From Cognatitamlana onchidii (GTDB lineage: Bacteria > Bacteroidota > Bacteroidia > Flavobacteriales > Flavobacteriaceae), in assembly GCF_004804355.1 (NCBI RefSeq), contig NZ_SRWZ01000001.1, positions 1 to 64,000 on the forward strand: DNA of 64,000 nt. The letters run 5' to 3'. The notes beneath the pieces were generated by a model, which was not told where the DNA came from, made no database searches, and was given only the letters and a program-made list of their open reading frames with translations. Shown here piece after piece: positions 27,043 through 35,481 of this stretch (positions are counted from its first letter, which is position 1; each line of letters begins with the position of its first letter). A program made the translations under genes and the position numbers.

Positions 27043-27942
27043 ATGAACAATATTAAAGTAAATTTTAGTATTAAGGATCTAGAGAACTTAACTGGAATCA
27101 AGGCGCATACTATACGAATATGGGAAAAGAGATATAATTTATTAAGCCCGGAACGTTCAGAAACGAATATAAGAAACTATAGTTTACTGAGCTTTCAAAA
27201 GCTACTTAACATCTCCTATTTAAATAATAACGGGCTAAAAATCTCAAAAATTGCCAATTTAAAAGAGGAAGAAATCCCCATTAAAGTAAGAGAAATTGCA
27301 TCTAGGGCGAAAGTAGAAGATCATGCCATTAATGCTTTAAAAATGGCCATGATTAACTTTGATCAGGTCTTGTTTTACAGCACTTACAACAACCTATTGG
27401 AAAATAAAACCTTTAGCGAGATTTTTTATTCTGTTTTTCTACCCTTGCTTAACGAAATTGGTTTGTTGTGGCAAACTAACACCATAACCCCTGCTCATGA
27501 GCATTTTTTATCCATTCATATTAAACAAAAAATATTACTTAATATAGAGCGATTACAACTTTTAGAGCCTAAACCTGTTTCTAAAACATTTGTACTCTTC
27601 CTTCCAGATCATGAAATACATGATATAGGTTTGCTTTTTATTAATTATGAATTGAGAAGCAAAGGATATCATACCATTTTTTTAGGAGAAAGTGTACCTA
27701 CGGAAAGCTTATCAGATCTTCTAGAGTTTTTTGATGATATTACCTTTATCTCATACTTTACTGTTAATCCTCAAACAGACAAAGTCTTAGATTATATAAA
27801 TAACTTTAACGAATTACTTTTAAATAAAGACAACACCAAACTTTTACTACTAGGTAAGAAACTAGAAGAGGTGGATATAAATAATTTACCAGAAAAAGTT
27901 CGTACATTTAAGTCGATAGAAAATTTAGTTAAAGAATTCTAA
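27043..27942 (+). CDS. CarH-like MerR-family regulator with B12-binding domain
   Basis: 299 residues. MerR helix-turn-helix at the N-terminus (IKDLENLTGIKAHTIRIWEK, about 9-28), then a four-helix B12-associated domain with W-x9-EH (WQTNTITPAHEH, about 148) and a Rossmann cobalamin domain with E-x-H-x-x-G (EIHDIG, about 193), the axial-ligand signature of CarH/LitR photoreceptors. The later S-x-L and GG positions read SYF and GK here, a partly degenerate pocket. CarH-type proteins repress crt genes in the dark through adenosylcobalamin. The crt operon starts 43 bp downstream, behind a perfect inverted repeat, so it is the likely target. Confidence 0.9.
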   Translation: MNNIKVNFSIKDLENLTGIKAHTIRIWEKRYNLLSPERSETNIRNYSLLSFQKLLNISYLNNNGLKISKIANLKEEEIPIKVREIASRAKVEDHAINALKMAMINFDQVLFYSTYNNLLENKTFSEIFYSVFLPLLNEIGLLWQTNTITPAHEHFLSIHIKQKILLNIERLQLLEPKPVSKTFVLFLPDHEIHDIGLLFINYELRSKGYHTIFLGESVPTESLSDLLEFFDDITFISYFTVNPQTDKVLDYINNFNELLLNKDNTKLLLLGKKLEEVDINNLPEKVRTFKSIENLVKEF

Positions 27943-27950
27943 AATTTATT

Positions 27951-27986
27951 TATTGTTTAACTTTTTTGTATATTTGTTAAACAATA
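27951..27986 (+). promoter_or_regulatory. crt operon promoter covered by an 11-bp inverted repeat
   Basis: TATTGTTTAAC (27951-27961) and its exact complement GTTAAACAATA (27976-27986) flank a 14-bp spacer that holds most of the -7 box TATATTTG (27969-27976). The right arm ends on the A of the crtI ATG. A -33 TTG at proper spacing is missing. The arrangement suits a repressor that blocks the promoter; the MerR neighbour is the obvious candidate. Confidence 0.7.
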
Positions 27987-29458
27987 TGAAAGCAACAGTA
28001 AATATAATAGGATCTGGGTTCTCTTCGTTAGCCGCCTCTTGCTATTTAGCTAAGGAAGGATTTGAAGTAACCATTTTTGAAAAAAACCCCACCATTGGTG
28101 GAAGAGCTAGACAATTAAAAAAAGAAGGATTTACGTTCGACATAGGCCCAACATGGTATTGGATGCCTGATGTTTTTGAGCGGTTTTTTTCGGACTTCGA
28201 AAAAAAACCTTCAGATTATTACAACTTAAATAAGCTAAATCCTGCTTATAGCGTATATTTTGGAAAGAATGACTTTATCACCATTGAAGATACTCTAGAA
28301 AAAATAGTTGCAGCTTTTGAAGCAGAAGAGCCAGGAAGTTCTATAAAGCTCAAGAAATTTATCGCAGAGGCCAAGAGCAATTACGAAATTGCCATAAAGG
28401 ATTTGGTTTACAACCCGGGCTTATCTCCACTAGAGCTTATTACGCCTGCTACCATTAAAAAAATCAATCAGTTTTTTAGCACGATAAAGAAAGATGTTAG
28501 AAAGGAATTTAAGAACGAAAGACTTGTAATGATTCTTGAGTTCCCAGTACTTTTTTTAGGAGCTAAACCAAGCGATACACCATCTTTTTATAGCTTTATG
28601 AATTATGCCGATTTTGGGTTAGGAACCTTCCACCCAGAAAAGGGAATGTATCAAGTTATTTTAGCCATGGAAAGTCTAGCCAAAGAACTTGGAGTAAACA
28701 TAAAAACTGGGGCAAATATAGACAAGATTATCGTAGAACAAGGGGAAGCTAAAGGATTAATATCCAGTGGCGTGAGTTATTATTCGGATATAACCCTTAG
28801 TGGAGCCGATTACCACCACACTGAAACCTTGCTAGAAAAGCCATATCGACAATATTCTGAGACCTATTGGGAAAAGAAAACGTTTGCACCTTCTTCGTTG
28901 TTGTTTTATGTAGGATTCGATAAAAAGCTAAAGCAAGTTAATCATCATACCTTATTTTTTGATGTTGACTTCGAAAAACATGCTGAAGCCATTTATGATA
29001 CAGCCGAATGGCCTCAAGAACCATTGTTCTATGCAAGTTTCCCGAGCAAAACAGATGCTAGCACCGCTCCTGAAGGAAAGGAAGCTGGTATTTTTTTAAT
29101 ACCCCTCGCTCCTGGATTGCAAGACACCGCAGCATTAAGGGAACAATATTTCGATAAAATTATGACACGATTTGAAAACCTTACTTCACAAAAGGTTAGA
29201 GAACATATCCTGTTTAAAGAAAGCTTTTGTATTAACGATTTTATAAGAGACTACAACTCATATAAAGGCAATGCCTATGGCATGGCAAACACACTCATGC
29301 AAACAGCCTTTCTGAGACCTAAACTAAAAAGTAAAACTGTAAAAAATCTATATTTTACTGGTCAGCTCACGGTTCCAGGTCCAGGGGTACCACCTTCTTT
29401 GATTTCTGGAAAACTAGCTGCAAATCTCATTTCAAAATATAGTAAAGTCCCTGTTTAA
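27986..29458 (+). CDS. crtI: Phytoene desaturase
   Basis: FAD-dependent desaturase converting phytoene toward lycopene. 490 residues from ATG 27986 (MKATVNIIGSGFSSLAASCY), dinucleotide fold G-x-G-x2 with downstream FEKNPTIGGRARQLKKEGF and GPTWYWMPDVF, and the C-terminal carotenoid-oxidase signature with NLYFTGQLTVPGPGVPPSLISG. An upstream frame start at 27953 lies inside the operator and is rejected. The leader is only about 5 nt if the -7 box is correct. First gene of crtI-crtB-crtZ-crtY. Confidence 0.95.
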   Translation: MKATVNIIGSGFSSLAASCYLAKEGFEVTIFEKNPTIGGRARQLKKEGFTFDIGPTWYWMPDVFERFFSDFEKKPSDYYNLNKLNPAYSVYFGKNDFITIEDTLEKIVAAFEAEEPGSSIKLKKFIAEAKSNYEIAIKDLVYNPGLSPLELITPATIKKINQFFSTIKKDVRKEFKNERLVMILEFPVLFLGAKPSDTPSFYSFMNYADFGLGTFHPEKGMYQVILAMESLAKELGVNIKTGANIDKIIVEQGEAKGLISSGVSYYSDITLSGADYHHTETLLEKPYRQYSETYWEKKTFAPSSLLFYVGFDKKLKQVNHHTLFFDVDFEKHAEAIYDTAEWPQEPLFYASFPSKTDASTAPEGKEAGIFLIPLAPGLQDTAALREQYFDKIMTRFENLTSQKVREHILFKESFCINDFIRDYNSYKGNAYGMANTLMQTAFLRPKLKSKTVKNLYFTGQLTVPGPGVPPSLISGKLAANLISKYSKVPV

Positions 29459-29496
29459 AAAGTATTTGTTAAATTTAAAAAGAAAAAAACCAACCT

Positions 29497-30336
29497 ATGA
29501 AGTCATTATTTGATACCGTTTCTTATAAGAGTAGTAAAATTGTTACGAAAACTTATAGCACTTCTTTTTCTTTAGCCACAAAAATGTTATCTAATTCAAT
29601 AAGAGGGGACATTTACAACATTTATGGTTTTGTTCGCTTTGCAGATGAAATAGTTGATAGCTTCCATAATTACAATAAAGAAGAACTATTTAATAGGTTT
29701 TCTGATGACTTGGAACATGCGCTTAAGGACAGGATAAGTTTAAATCCTATCTTAAATTCATTCCAATATACATTTCATAAATATAATATTGACAAGGCTT
29801 TAGTAGATGCATTTATGAAAAGTATGCGATTGGATTTACACAAAAAAAATTATCTTACAGACGAAGAATACAAGGCCTATATATATGGCTCCGCTGATGT
29901 GGTAGGGCTCATGTGTTTAAAAGTTTTTGTTCAAGGTGATGAAGCAAAATATGAGAGTTTAAAAGCTACTGCTATGGCTTTAGGGTCTGCCTTTCAAAAG
30001 GTAAATTTTTTAAGAGACTTAAAAGCAGATTTTGAAGGATTAGATAGGACATATTTTCCTAATGCCGATCTTAGAAATCTTGATGAGCGTTCAAAACAAG
30101 ACATTATAAATGATATTGAAGCAGATTTTGAAAAAGGATTAACTGGTATAAAAAAACTTCCAATTGAGGCCAAATTTGGGGTTTTTATGGCATATCGTTA
30201 TTACAGACAATTGCTCAAAAAACTTAAGCGCACCCCTGCCCTAAAAATTAAGGAATCTAGAATACGAGTATCTAACCCTAAAAAAATTGAGCTTTTAATG
30301 CGTAGTTATGTAAAATATCAATTAAATTTATTGTAA
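29497..30336 (+). CDS. crtB: Phytoene synthase
   Basis: Head-to-head condensation of two geranylgeranyl diphosphates to phytoene. 279 residues. Two aspartate-rich regions: RFADEIVDSFH (about 50) and the second LRDLKADFEGLDRTYFPNADL (about 170). Also YGSADVVGLMCLKVF (about 130) and AFQKVNFLRD. It lies 38 bp after crtI. The isoprenoid supply genes are not in this window. Confidence 0.95.
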   Translation: MKSLFDTVSYKSSKIVTKTYSTSFSLATKMLSNSIRGDIYNIYGFVRFADEIVDSFHNYNKEELFNRFSDDLEHALKDRISLNPILNSFQYTFHKYNIDKALVDAFMKSMRLDLHKKNYLTDEEYKAYIYGSADVVGLMCLKVFVQGDEAKYESLKATAMALGSAFQKVNFLRDLKADFEGLDRTYFPNADLRNLDERSKQDIINDIEADFEKGLTGIKKLPIEAKFGVFMAYRYYRQLLKKLKRTPALKIKESRIRVSNPKKIELLMRSYVKYQLNLL

Positions 30337-30348
30337 AATATATCACTA

Positions 30349-30798
30349 ATGCACATATTTTTTTGGATACTTATCTTTATAGGCACCTATTGTTTTATGG
30401 AATTTATGGCGTGGTTTACGCATAAGTATATTATGCATGGCTTTTTATGGAGCCTTCATAAAGATCATCACCACAAAGACCACGATAGCTGGTTTGAGCG
30501 TAATGATGCCTTCTTTATCTTCTACGCGGTTGTTAGTATTGGTTTTTTCCTACTGTGGAAATATACTTGGTTTTGGCCAGGGTTACCCATAGGTCTTGGT
30601 ATTTTCGCCTATGGTTTATCTTATTTTTTAGTGCACGATATCTTTATTCATCAACGTTTCAAGTTGTTCAGAAATGCCAATAACTGGTATGCAAAAGGTG
30701 TAAGACGTGCTCATAAAATTCATCATAAGCATCTGGGCAAAAATGATGGAGAATGTTTTGGGATGCTTTTTGTACCTTTTAAGTACTTCAAAAAATAG
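30349..30798 (+). CDS. crtZ: Beta-carotene hydroxylase
   Basis: Di-iron membrane hydroxylase adding 3- and 3'-hydroxyls to beta-carotene (zeaxanthin). 149 residues, several hydrophobic helices (about 1-25, 60-95), and the histidine boxes HKYIMHG, HKDHHHKD, HDIFIHQRF and HKIHHKH (four boxes). It is in the operon: 12 bp after crtB and 15 bp before crtY. Confidence 0.95.
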   Translation: MHIFFWILIFIGTYCFMEFMAWFTHKYIMHGFLWSLHKDHHHKDHDSWFERNDAFFIFYAVVSIGFFLLWKYTWFWPGLPIGLGIFAYGLSYFLVHDIFIHQRFKLFRNANNWYAKGVRRAHKIHHKHLGKNDGECFGMLFVPFKYFKK

Positions 30799-30813
30799 TT
30801 TTCAAGCTCTTTT

Positions 30814-31962
30814 ATGACTAAAACGCCTCATTTCGATTATTTAATTATTGGAAGCGGCTTAGCAGGACTTCAGCTAGCGCTAAAAATGGCTGAAGATGCT
30901 TTCTTTAGAAACAAAGTAGTTGCTTTAATAGACCCTCAATTAAAGACCAGCAATGATAAAACTTGGAGTTTTTGGGAAAAGCCTAGTTCTCAATGGAATT
31001 CTATAGTTTATAAATCTTGGGACCATGCTCGTGTGCTTACAAAAAACAAACAAACAGAGTTAAACCTGTTTCCATACAAATACAAGACCATAAGAGCACT
31101 TGACTTTTATAATACCTCGAAAAAGACATTACATGCTTTGCCTAACTTTGAATTTATTAATGAAACGGCAACCGATATATCGGTAATCGATAACACGCCG
31201 ATATTAAACACTGAAAATAATGCGTATAGGGCTTCTCATATTTTTGATAGTAGATTACCAACTTCTTTCTCCTATAACGCCCCTAAAAGCATTTCCATAA
31301 TCCAACACTTTAAAGGATGGGTTATCCAAACGCCATCACCTTGCTTTGAGGATAACTGTATTACCATGATGGATTATAGACTAAAAGATGGGGCTCAAAC
31401 GACCTTTACGTATGTTTTACCTTTCTCGAAAACTAAAGCTTTAGTTGAATTCACTTACTTTACAAGTAATCTTGTACAAGAAGAAACCTATGATGAATTT
31501 ATACAAACTTATATAAAAAAATACCTTAATATTGAAAACTTTGAGACCATTGAAACTGAGATGGGACAAATCCCTATGACTACCTTTCCTTTTGAAAACT
31601 TTAACTCCAAACATATAACTAAAATCGGAACCGGTGGTGGGTGGGTTAAAGGCTCTACAGGGTATTCCTTTAAGCATACAGAAAAAAAAGTGGCCAAAAT
31701 TATTGAAAACCTAAAAGGTAATAAACAACCATCGGATCAAATTTATAGTAGAAAACATAAATTCTATGACAAAGTTTTCCTAAAAGTATTGCAAGACAAC
31801 AACGCTAAAGGCGAATGGATTTTTCAACAGTTTTATAGTAAGAATTCACCCCAAACCATGCTACGTTTTTTAGATGAAGAATCAAGTTTTTATGAGGAGC
31901 TAAAAATTATGTGGTCTCTTTTTTCATGGAGCTTTATTAAAGCATTTTTTAAAACCTTATAA
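30814..31962 (+). CDS. crtY: Lycopene beta-cyclase (CrtY type)
   Basis: 382 residues. N-terminal flavin-binding DYLIIGSGLAGLQLALKM (about 9-26), then DKTWSFWEK and downstream FDSRLP-type segment, MDYRLKDG, PFSKTKALVEFTYFT (about 200) and GWVKGSTGYSFKHT (about 270), all diagnostic for bacterial CrtY. It cyclises both ends of lycopene to beta-carotene before CrtZ acts. Last crt gene; no crtW or rhodopsin gene follows, so zeaxanthin is the inferred end product of this cluster. Confidence 0.95.
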   Translation: MTKTPHFDYLIIGSGLAGLQLALKMAEDAFFRNKVVALIDPQLKTSNDKTWSFWEKPSSQWNSIVYKSWDHARVLTKNKQTELNLFPYKYKTIRALDFYNTSKKTLHALPNFEFINETATDISVIDNTPILNTENNAYRASHIFDSRLPTSFSYNAPKSISIIQHFKGWVIQTPSPCFEDNCITMMDYRLKDGAQTTFTYVLPFSKTKALVEFTYFTSNLVQEETYDEFIQTYIKKYLNIENFETIETEMGQIPMTTFPFENFNSKHITKIGTGGGWVKGSTGYSFKHTEKKVAKIIENLKGNKQPSDQIYSRKHKFYDKVFLKVLQDNNAKGEWIFQQFYSKNSPQTMLRFLDEESSFYEELKIMWSLFSWSFIKAFFKTL

Positions 31963-31986
31963 AAGGTAAAGGTATTTAAAAAAACA

Positions 31987-32021
31987 AACGCACTACCAAT
32001 ACTTATAATTGGTAATGCGTT
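31987..32021. terminator. Hairpin between crtY and the repeat lipoprotein
   Basis: AACGCA-C-TACCAAT (31987-32000) pairs with ATTGGTA-A-TGCGTT (32008-32021), 13 pairs and one mismatch. Poly-T on the plus strand is weak. It lies between convergent genes and probably ends the crt transcript. Confidence 0.55.
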
Positions 32022-32066
32022 ATATGCATATGCTTAACAATAAGTATTAACCCCTACTAATAACTA

Positions 32067-33371
32067 TTAATTTCTGGTTACTTTTATTGAGTTAGACAAA
32101 TGAAACGTTCCTGTCAAGTCGGCAGCATTGGTAACCGTTGCAATATTGGTATCATTTTCATAACGTAAATACCAGATAAAACAAACACCAACACCGGCTC
32201 CATCAAAATTTACATTTTCGACATCTGCCAAAGTTTTTGGCGTCCCAAGTATTTTTAAATCTTCATCTGTTATAACCCAGGTCGCATTGGTTCCAACCCG
32301 GTTATTTGCATTTTCAAACCCAATTCCACTGACCATATCTGGTGTACCATCTACTTTAAAATTGAATGGCCCTCCGGTTAAAACATCCGCATTGGGCCCT
32401 CTTTCAACCCTAATAGCATTCGACAAACTAAACGTTCCTGTTAAATCTTCTGCGTTAGTTACTGTTTCTAAGTTGGTATCATCTTCATAACGCAAGTACC
32501 AGATTAAACAAACTCCGCGTCCGGCATTATCAAAATTTACGCCCTCCAACATCTCCAACGTTTTAGGTGTTCCTAGTATATTTAAATCAATGTCTGTAAT
32601 CACAAATGTACTATTTGACCCTACGGCATTCGAGTCGGTTGAAACACCTGAAATCATATCTGGTGTCCCATCTACAACAAACTTAAATGGCCCTCCTGAT
32701 AACTTTCCTGCATTGGGCTTACCAATTCTGTTAACTGTAATTGCATTTGACAAATTAAAACTCCCTTGAAGGTTATTAGCATTTTCGCCTTCAGCAAGTC
32801 CTACGAGTACGTCTTCGTACCTTATATACCAAATTAAACACTTGCCTATTCCTGCTCCATCAAAATTAACACCTTGAAGCGCTTCAATTGTTGGTGGCAG
32901 TCCTAAAATTTTACCTTGGTCATCAGTAACAATAAAAGATCTGTTTGTCCCCACTGCATTTGGATCTGTACTTATGCCACTTACAAAATCGGGCGTCCCA
33001 TCAACAATAAAAGTAAATGGGCCTCCGGATAAAACCCCTGCATCTGGTGCTCCCAGCCTATTAACTGTAATCGAATTGGACAGATCAAAACTACCTTCTA
33101 GGTTATTGGCATTCTCTCCTACAGCTAAGCCATTTAAGCCATTCTCATATCGGATATACCAAATAAGGCATATCCCTACTCCTGCCTCATCAAAATTAAC
33201 ACCTTCAAGTGCTTGGTTTGTTGGAGGTAAACCTAGAATCTTACCCTGATTGTCTGTTACTATAAAAGATCTATTGGTACCAACGGCATCAGGGTCTGTA
33301 GAAATACCAGTTACAAAATCTGCAGTCCCATCTACTATAAATGTAAACGGACCTCCTGTTATGGTACCGGC
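32067..33371 (-). repeat. Four tandem in-frame coding repeats
   Basis: About 330 bp each (110 codons), the last two shortened by about three residues. At the DNA level the copies have drifted, with matching words such as the codons for GVNFD and IWY. Confidence 0.75.
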
Positions 33372-33470
33372 TTCTGGAATCAATACCACGATATCATCGT
33401 CATCACTGCAAGAATAGGCTAAAAAGCCCAAGGCCAAAACGGCAAAAAACATTTTTCTAATCATAATCAT
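32067..33470 (-). CDS. Lipoprotein of four approximately 110-residue repeats
   Basis: 467 residues, signal and lipobox LAYSC (Cys 21) followed by SDDDD. The rest is four tandem repeats starting near residues 34, 144, 254 and 361 with GGPFxF-VDGTxDxxxG, TDxxxxILG, GVNFD-AG-G-CxIWYxRYE, and LxGSFxLSNxI. Each carries one conserved cysteine (about 101, 211, 321, 430). Repeats 1-2 and 3-4 resemble each other most, suggesting stepwise duplication. I do not recognise the family; extracytoplasmic and probably surface-exposed. A Crp/Fnr gene lies directly upstream and a palindrome at 33477-33502 sits 6 nt before the first ATG (33464 is an alternative start). Confidence 0.82.
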   Translation of the reverse strand: MIMIRKMFFAVLALGFLAYSCSDDDDIVVLIPEAGTITGGPFTFIVDGTADFVTGISTDPDAVGTNRSFIVTDNQGKILGLPPTNQALEGVNFDEAGVGICLIWYIRYENGLNGLAVGENANNLEGSFDLSNSITVNRLGAPDAGVLSGGPFTFIVDGTPDFVSGISTDPNAVGTNRSFIVTDDQGKILGLPPTIEALQGVNFDGAGIGKCLIWYIRYEDVLVGLAEGENANNLQGSFNLSNAITVNRIGKPNAGKLSGGPFKFVVDGTPDMISGVSTDSNAVGSNSTFVITDIDLNILGTPKTLEMLEGVNFDNAGRGVCLIWYLRYEDDTNLETVTNAEDLTGTFSLSNAIRVERGPNADVLTGGPFNFKVDGTPDMVSGIGFENANNRVGTNATWVITDEDLKILGTPKTLADVENVNFDGAGVGVCFIWYLRYENDTNIATVTNAADLTGTFHLSNSIKVTRN

Positions 33471-33476
33471 AAGTTT

Positions 33477-33502
33477 TTAATTTTGTTATACCACAAAATT
33501 AA
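33477..33502 (-). promoter_or_regulatory. Crp/Fnr-type palindrome before the repeat lipoprotein
   Basis: TTAATTTTGT (33477-33486), six bases, ACAAAATTAA (33493-33502), exact inverted complement. The core TTGT-N6-ACAA recurs upstream of the adjacent Crp/Fnr gene (34233-34252). Confidence 0.65.
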
Positions 33503-33538
33503 ATCGATGCTAGATTATAAAATGTTAGCTACCTAACA

Positions 33539-34210
33539 CTAAGCAATTTCTTTGTAAATTCTTATCTCCCGTCGGTTAAATTCAATAAATTTATCGTCTT
33601 TCAGTTCATTCAAGAGAATATTTAGAGTGGGTCTAGAGGTTCCTATGAGCGATGCGATATCTTTTTGTGTATAAGGATGCTGAATAATTTTATCTCCTGT
33701 TTTTTCACAGTCGTAGCCATATTCGTTACATAATTCGTTAAGAAACTCAATCAGTCTAGTTTTAGCATCCTTAAATAATAACAATTGTAAACGTCTTTCT
33801 AATTTTCTTAATCTAAAACCAATTACTTTATATATTTTTAAACTAAATGTTTGATTATCCCTCATTAAATTATGCATGGTATCGACACCAACCGGACAAA
33901 TACTAGTACTATTATCTATGGATTGCGCAAATTCAGCTCTTTTAGCTTCTCCCAGTATAGCCGTTTCGCCAAAAAGCTCTCCTCGGCTGAGAATAGCTTT
34001 AACAACCTCGCTACCATTTTCATTATAATAACCAATTTTTACTTTCCCTTTTTCAATAAGATAGACCTTATTTGCAGCATCTTGTTCAAAATAAATATAG
34101 TCTTGTTTTTTATAGGCATCAAAATTATGATTGGACTTATAAGATTTAAACTTATGAGGGCACAATAACTTAAAGAGATTGACATCATCAAAAAACCAAA
34201 TAGACTTCAT
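33539..34210 (-). CDS. Crp/Fnr-family transcriptional regulator
   Basis: 223 residues from ATG 34210 (MKSIWFFDDVNLFKLLC). Cyclic-nucleotide-binding-like beta domain (EKGKVKIGYY, GELFGETAILGE, about 60-95), dimerisation helix, and a helix-turn-helix YTQKDIASLIGTSRPTLNIL (about 178-197). Four cysteines are scattered (LLCPHKF, SICPVGV, ELCNEYGYDCEK) but not in the FNR N-terminal pattern; no ligand can be assigned. A frame extension to a GTG at 34258 would run through the operator palindrome, so the ATG is chosen. Preceded by a TTATTGT-N6-ACAATAA site, so probably autoregulated. Confidence 0.9.
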   Translation of the reverse strand: MKSIWFFDDVNLFKLLCPHKFKSYKSNHNFDAYKKQDYIYFEQDAANKVYLIEKGKVKIGYYNENGSEVVKAILSRGELFGETAILGEAKRAEFAQSIDNSTSICPVGVDTMHNLMRDNQTFSLKIYKVIGFRLRKLERRLQLLLFKDAKTRLIEFLNELCNEYGYDCEKTGDKIIQHPYTQKDIASLIGTSRPTLNILLNELKDDKFIEFNRREIRIYKEIA

Positions 34211-34232
34211 GTTTAATTTGTTTTGTTCCTTA

Positions 34233-34252
34233 TTATTGTCGAAAAACAATAA
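34233..34252 (-). promoter_or_regulatory. Crp/Fnr-type palindrome before the regulator's own gene
   Basis: TTATTGT (34233-34239), six bases, ACAATAA (34246-34252), a perfect dyad 22 nt upstream of ATG 34210. Confidence 0.65.
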
Positions 34253-34272
34253 AAACACTTACTATAAAGCAC

Positions 34273-34298
34273 AAAAAAACCTCCTTAAAAAGGAGGTT
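34273..34298 (-). terminator. Terminator of the ruvX-def-DUF5606 operon
   Basis: AACCTCCTT (34278-34286)/AAGGAGGTT (34290-34298). On the minus strand a T run follows (plus A at 34273-34279). Confidence 0.85.
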
Positions 34299-34327
34299 AT
34301 ATGCTTTACATAAAACTTACGCTTTAG

Positions 34328-34753
34328 TTACTCCTCTTCTTGAGATTGCTTCTTACTTTCTTCCGCTAAGGACTCAAGCATATCATGCTTTTGTAATAAG
34401 TTATACCACTGAATTACTTTTTTAATGTCACTAGCATATACTCTATCCTCATCATAATCAGGCAGAACCTCAAAGAAATATTCTTCCAGCTTATCTTTGC
34501 TGTCCTTTGGATTTACAGAGGTTACACCTCCATTTTCTTTATCTTTTATTTTCTGAAAAACACTACTTAAAGGAACTTCTTCGGTTAATGTATAGATCGC
34601 AATCTCGCTTAATATACTCACGTTATTTTGAACACTAACGGAGAGTCGTTTATTGTCGATTAATGACTCTGCAACAAACCCACCGCGCGTTTGCGTAATT
34701 AGCTTGAATAAACCTGGTTTTCCTGAAATCGCTATTACTTTGTCTAAGCTCAT
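34328..34753 (-). CDS. DUF5606 family protein
   Basis: 141 residues, no signal peptide. N-terminal SLDKVIAISGKPGLFKLITQ and RGGFVAESL (small beta-barrel-like) and a C-terminal acidic, helical part (KLEEYFFEVLPDYDEDRVY..DIKKVIQWYNLLQKHDML). A conserved Bacteroidota-type gene found with def and ruvX; its function is unknown to me. A near-consensus -7 box (GATATTTG on the minus strand, 34781-34774) lies 21 nt upstream. Confidence 0.8.
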   Translation of the reverse strand: MSLDKVIAISGKPGLFKLITQTRGGFVAESLIDNKRLSVSVQNNVSILSEIAIYTLTEEVPLSSVFQKIKDKENGGVTSVNPKDSKDKLEEYFFEVLPDYDEDRVYASDIKKVIQWYNLLQKHDMLESLAEESKKQSQEEE

Positions 34754-34808
34754 ATATTATCGTATTGAAAGGCGCAAATATCAAATGATTATTGATGTTC
34801 TGCAAATA

Positions 34809-35399
34809 TTATCGTTTCTTTTTTTGATTGGGAAAACGCATTCTATAATCCACATTTATCTTGCCTTTGGAAATATTATTAAGTCTCCCTTTTATTAATC
34901 GTTTTTTTAAGCTTGAAAGCTTATCGGTAAATAAAACTCCCTCAATATGGTCATATTCATGTTGAATAACCCGAGCAATCAAACCATTAAATGTTTCCTT
35001 TCGAGCTTCAAAATTCTCATCTAAATACTCAATAGTAATATTAGGTTTCCTAAAAACATCTTCTCTAACGTCTGGTATACTCAAACACCCCTCGTTAAAA
35101 GCCCATTCATCCCCCTGTTCTTCAATAATTTTGGCATTTACGAAAACGCGTTTAAAGTCTGCCAACTCTCGTTTTTCGTCTTCACTCAAATCGTCGTCCT
35201 CTGCAAAAGGAGAGGTATCCACCAAAAATAATCTTATTGGCAAACCTATCTGAGGAGCCGCCAAGCCCACACCATAGGCATTATACATGGTTTCGAACAT
35301 GTTTTCTAACAAAATATCAAACTCATGGTAATCCTTAGAAATATCTTTAGCTTTCTTTTTTAAAACTGGATCTCCGTAGGCTACTATTGGTAAAATCAT
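34809..35399 (-). CDS. def: Peptide deformylase
   Basis: Removes formyl from nascent N-terminal methionine; Fe/Zn metallohydrolase. 196 residues with the three signatures GVGLAAPQIG (about 43), EGCLSIP (about 101) and QHEYDHIEG (about 145). An insert rich in acidic residues (EDDDLSEDEKRELAD) is typical of this phylum. Second gene of ruvX-def-DUF5606; it has its own -7 box at 35423-35430. Confidence 0.96.
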   Translation of the reverse strand: MILPIVAYGDPVLKKKAKDISKDYHEFDILLENMFETMYNAYGVGLAAPQIGLPIRLFLVDTSPFAEDDDLSEDEKRELADFKRVFVNAKIIEEQGDEWAFNEGCLSIPDVREDVFRKPNITIEYLDENFEARKETFNGLIARVIQHEYDHIEGVLFTDKLSSLKKRLIKGRLNNISKGKINVDYRMRFPNQKKKR

Positions 35400-35422
35400 A
35401 TCTGGTGTAAAAATTAGTTTTG

Positions 35423-35430
35423 CAAAAGTA
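35423..35430 (-). promoter_or_regulatory. def promoter -7 box
   Basis: The minus strand reads TACTTTTG, matching TAnnTTTG, 24 nt before the def ATG. Confidence 0.45.
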
Positions 35431-35481
35431 CAATTCTTATAATTTATGATTATACTTTATTGGGCAATATTGTTATGTTAT

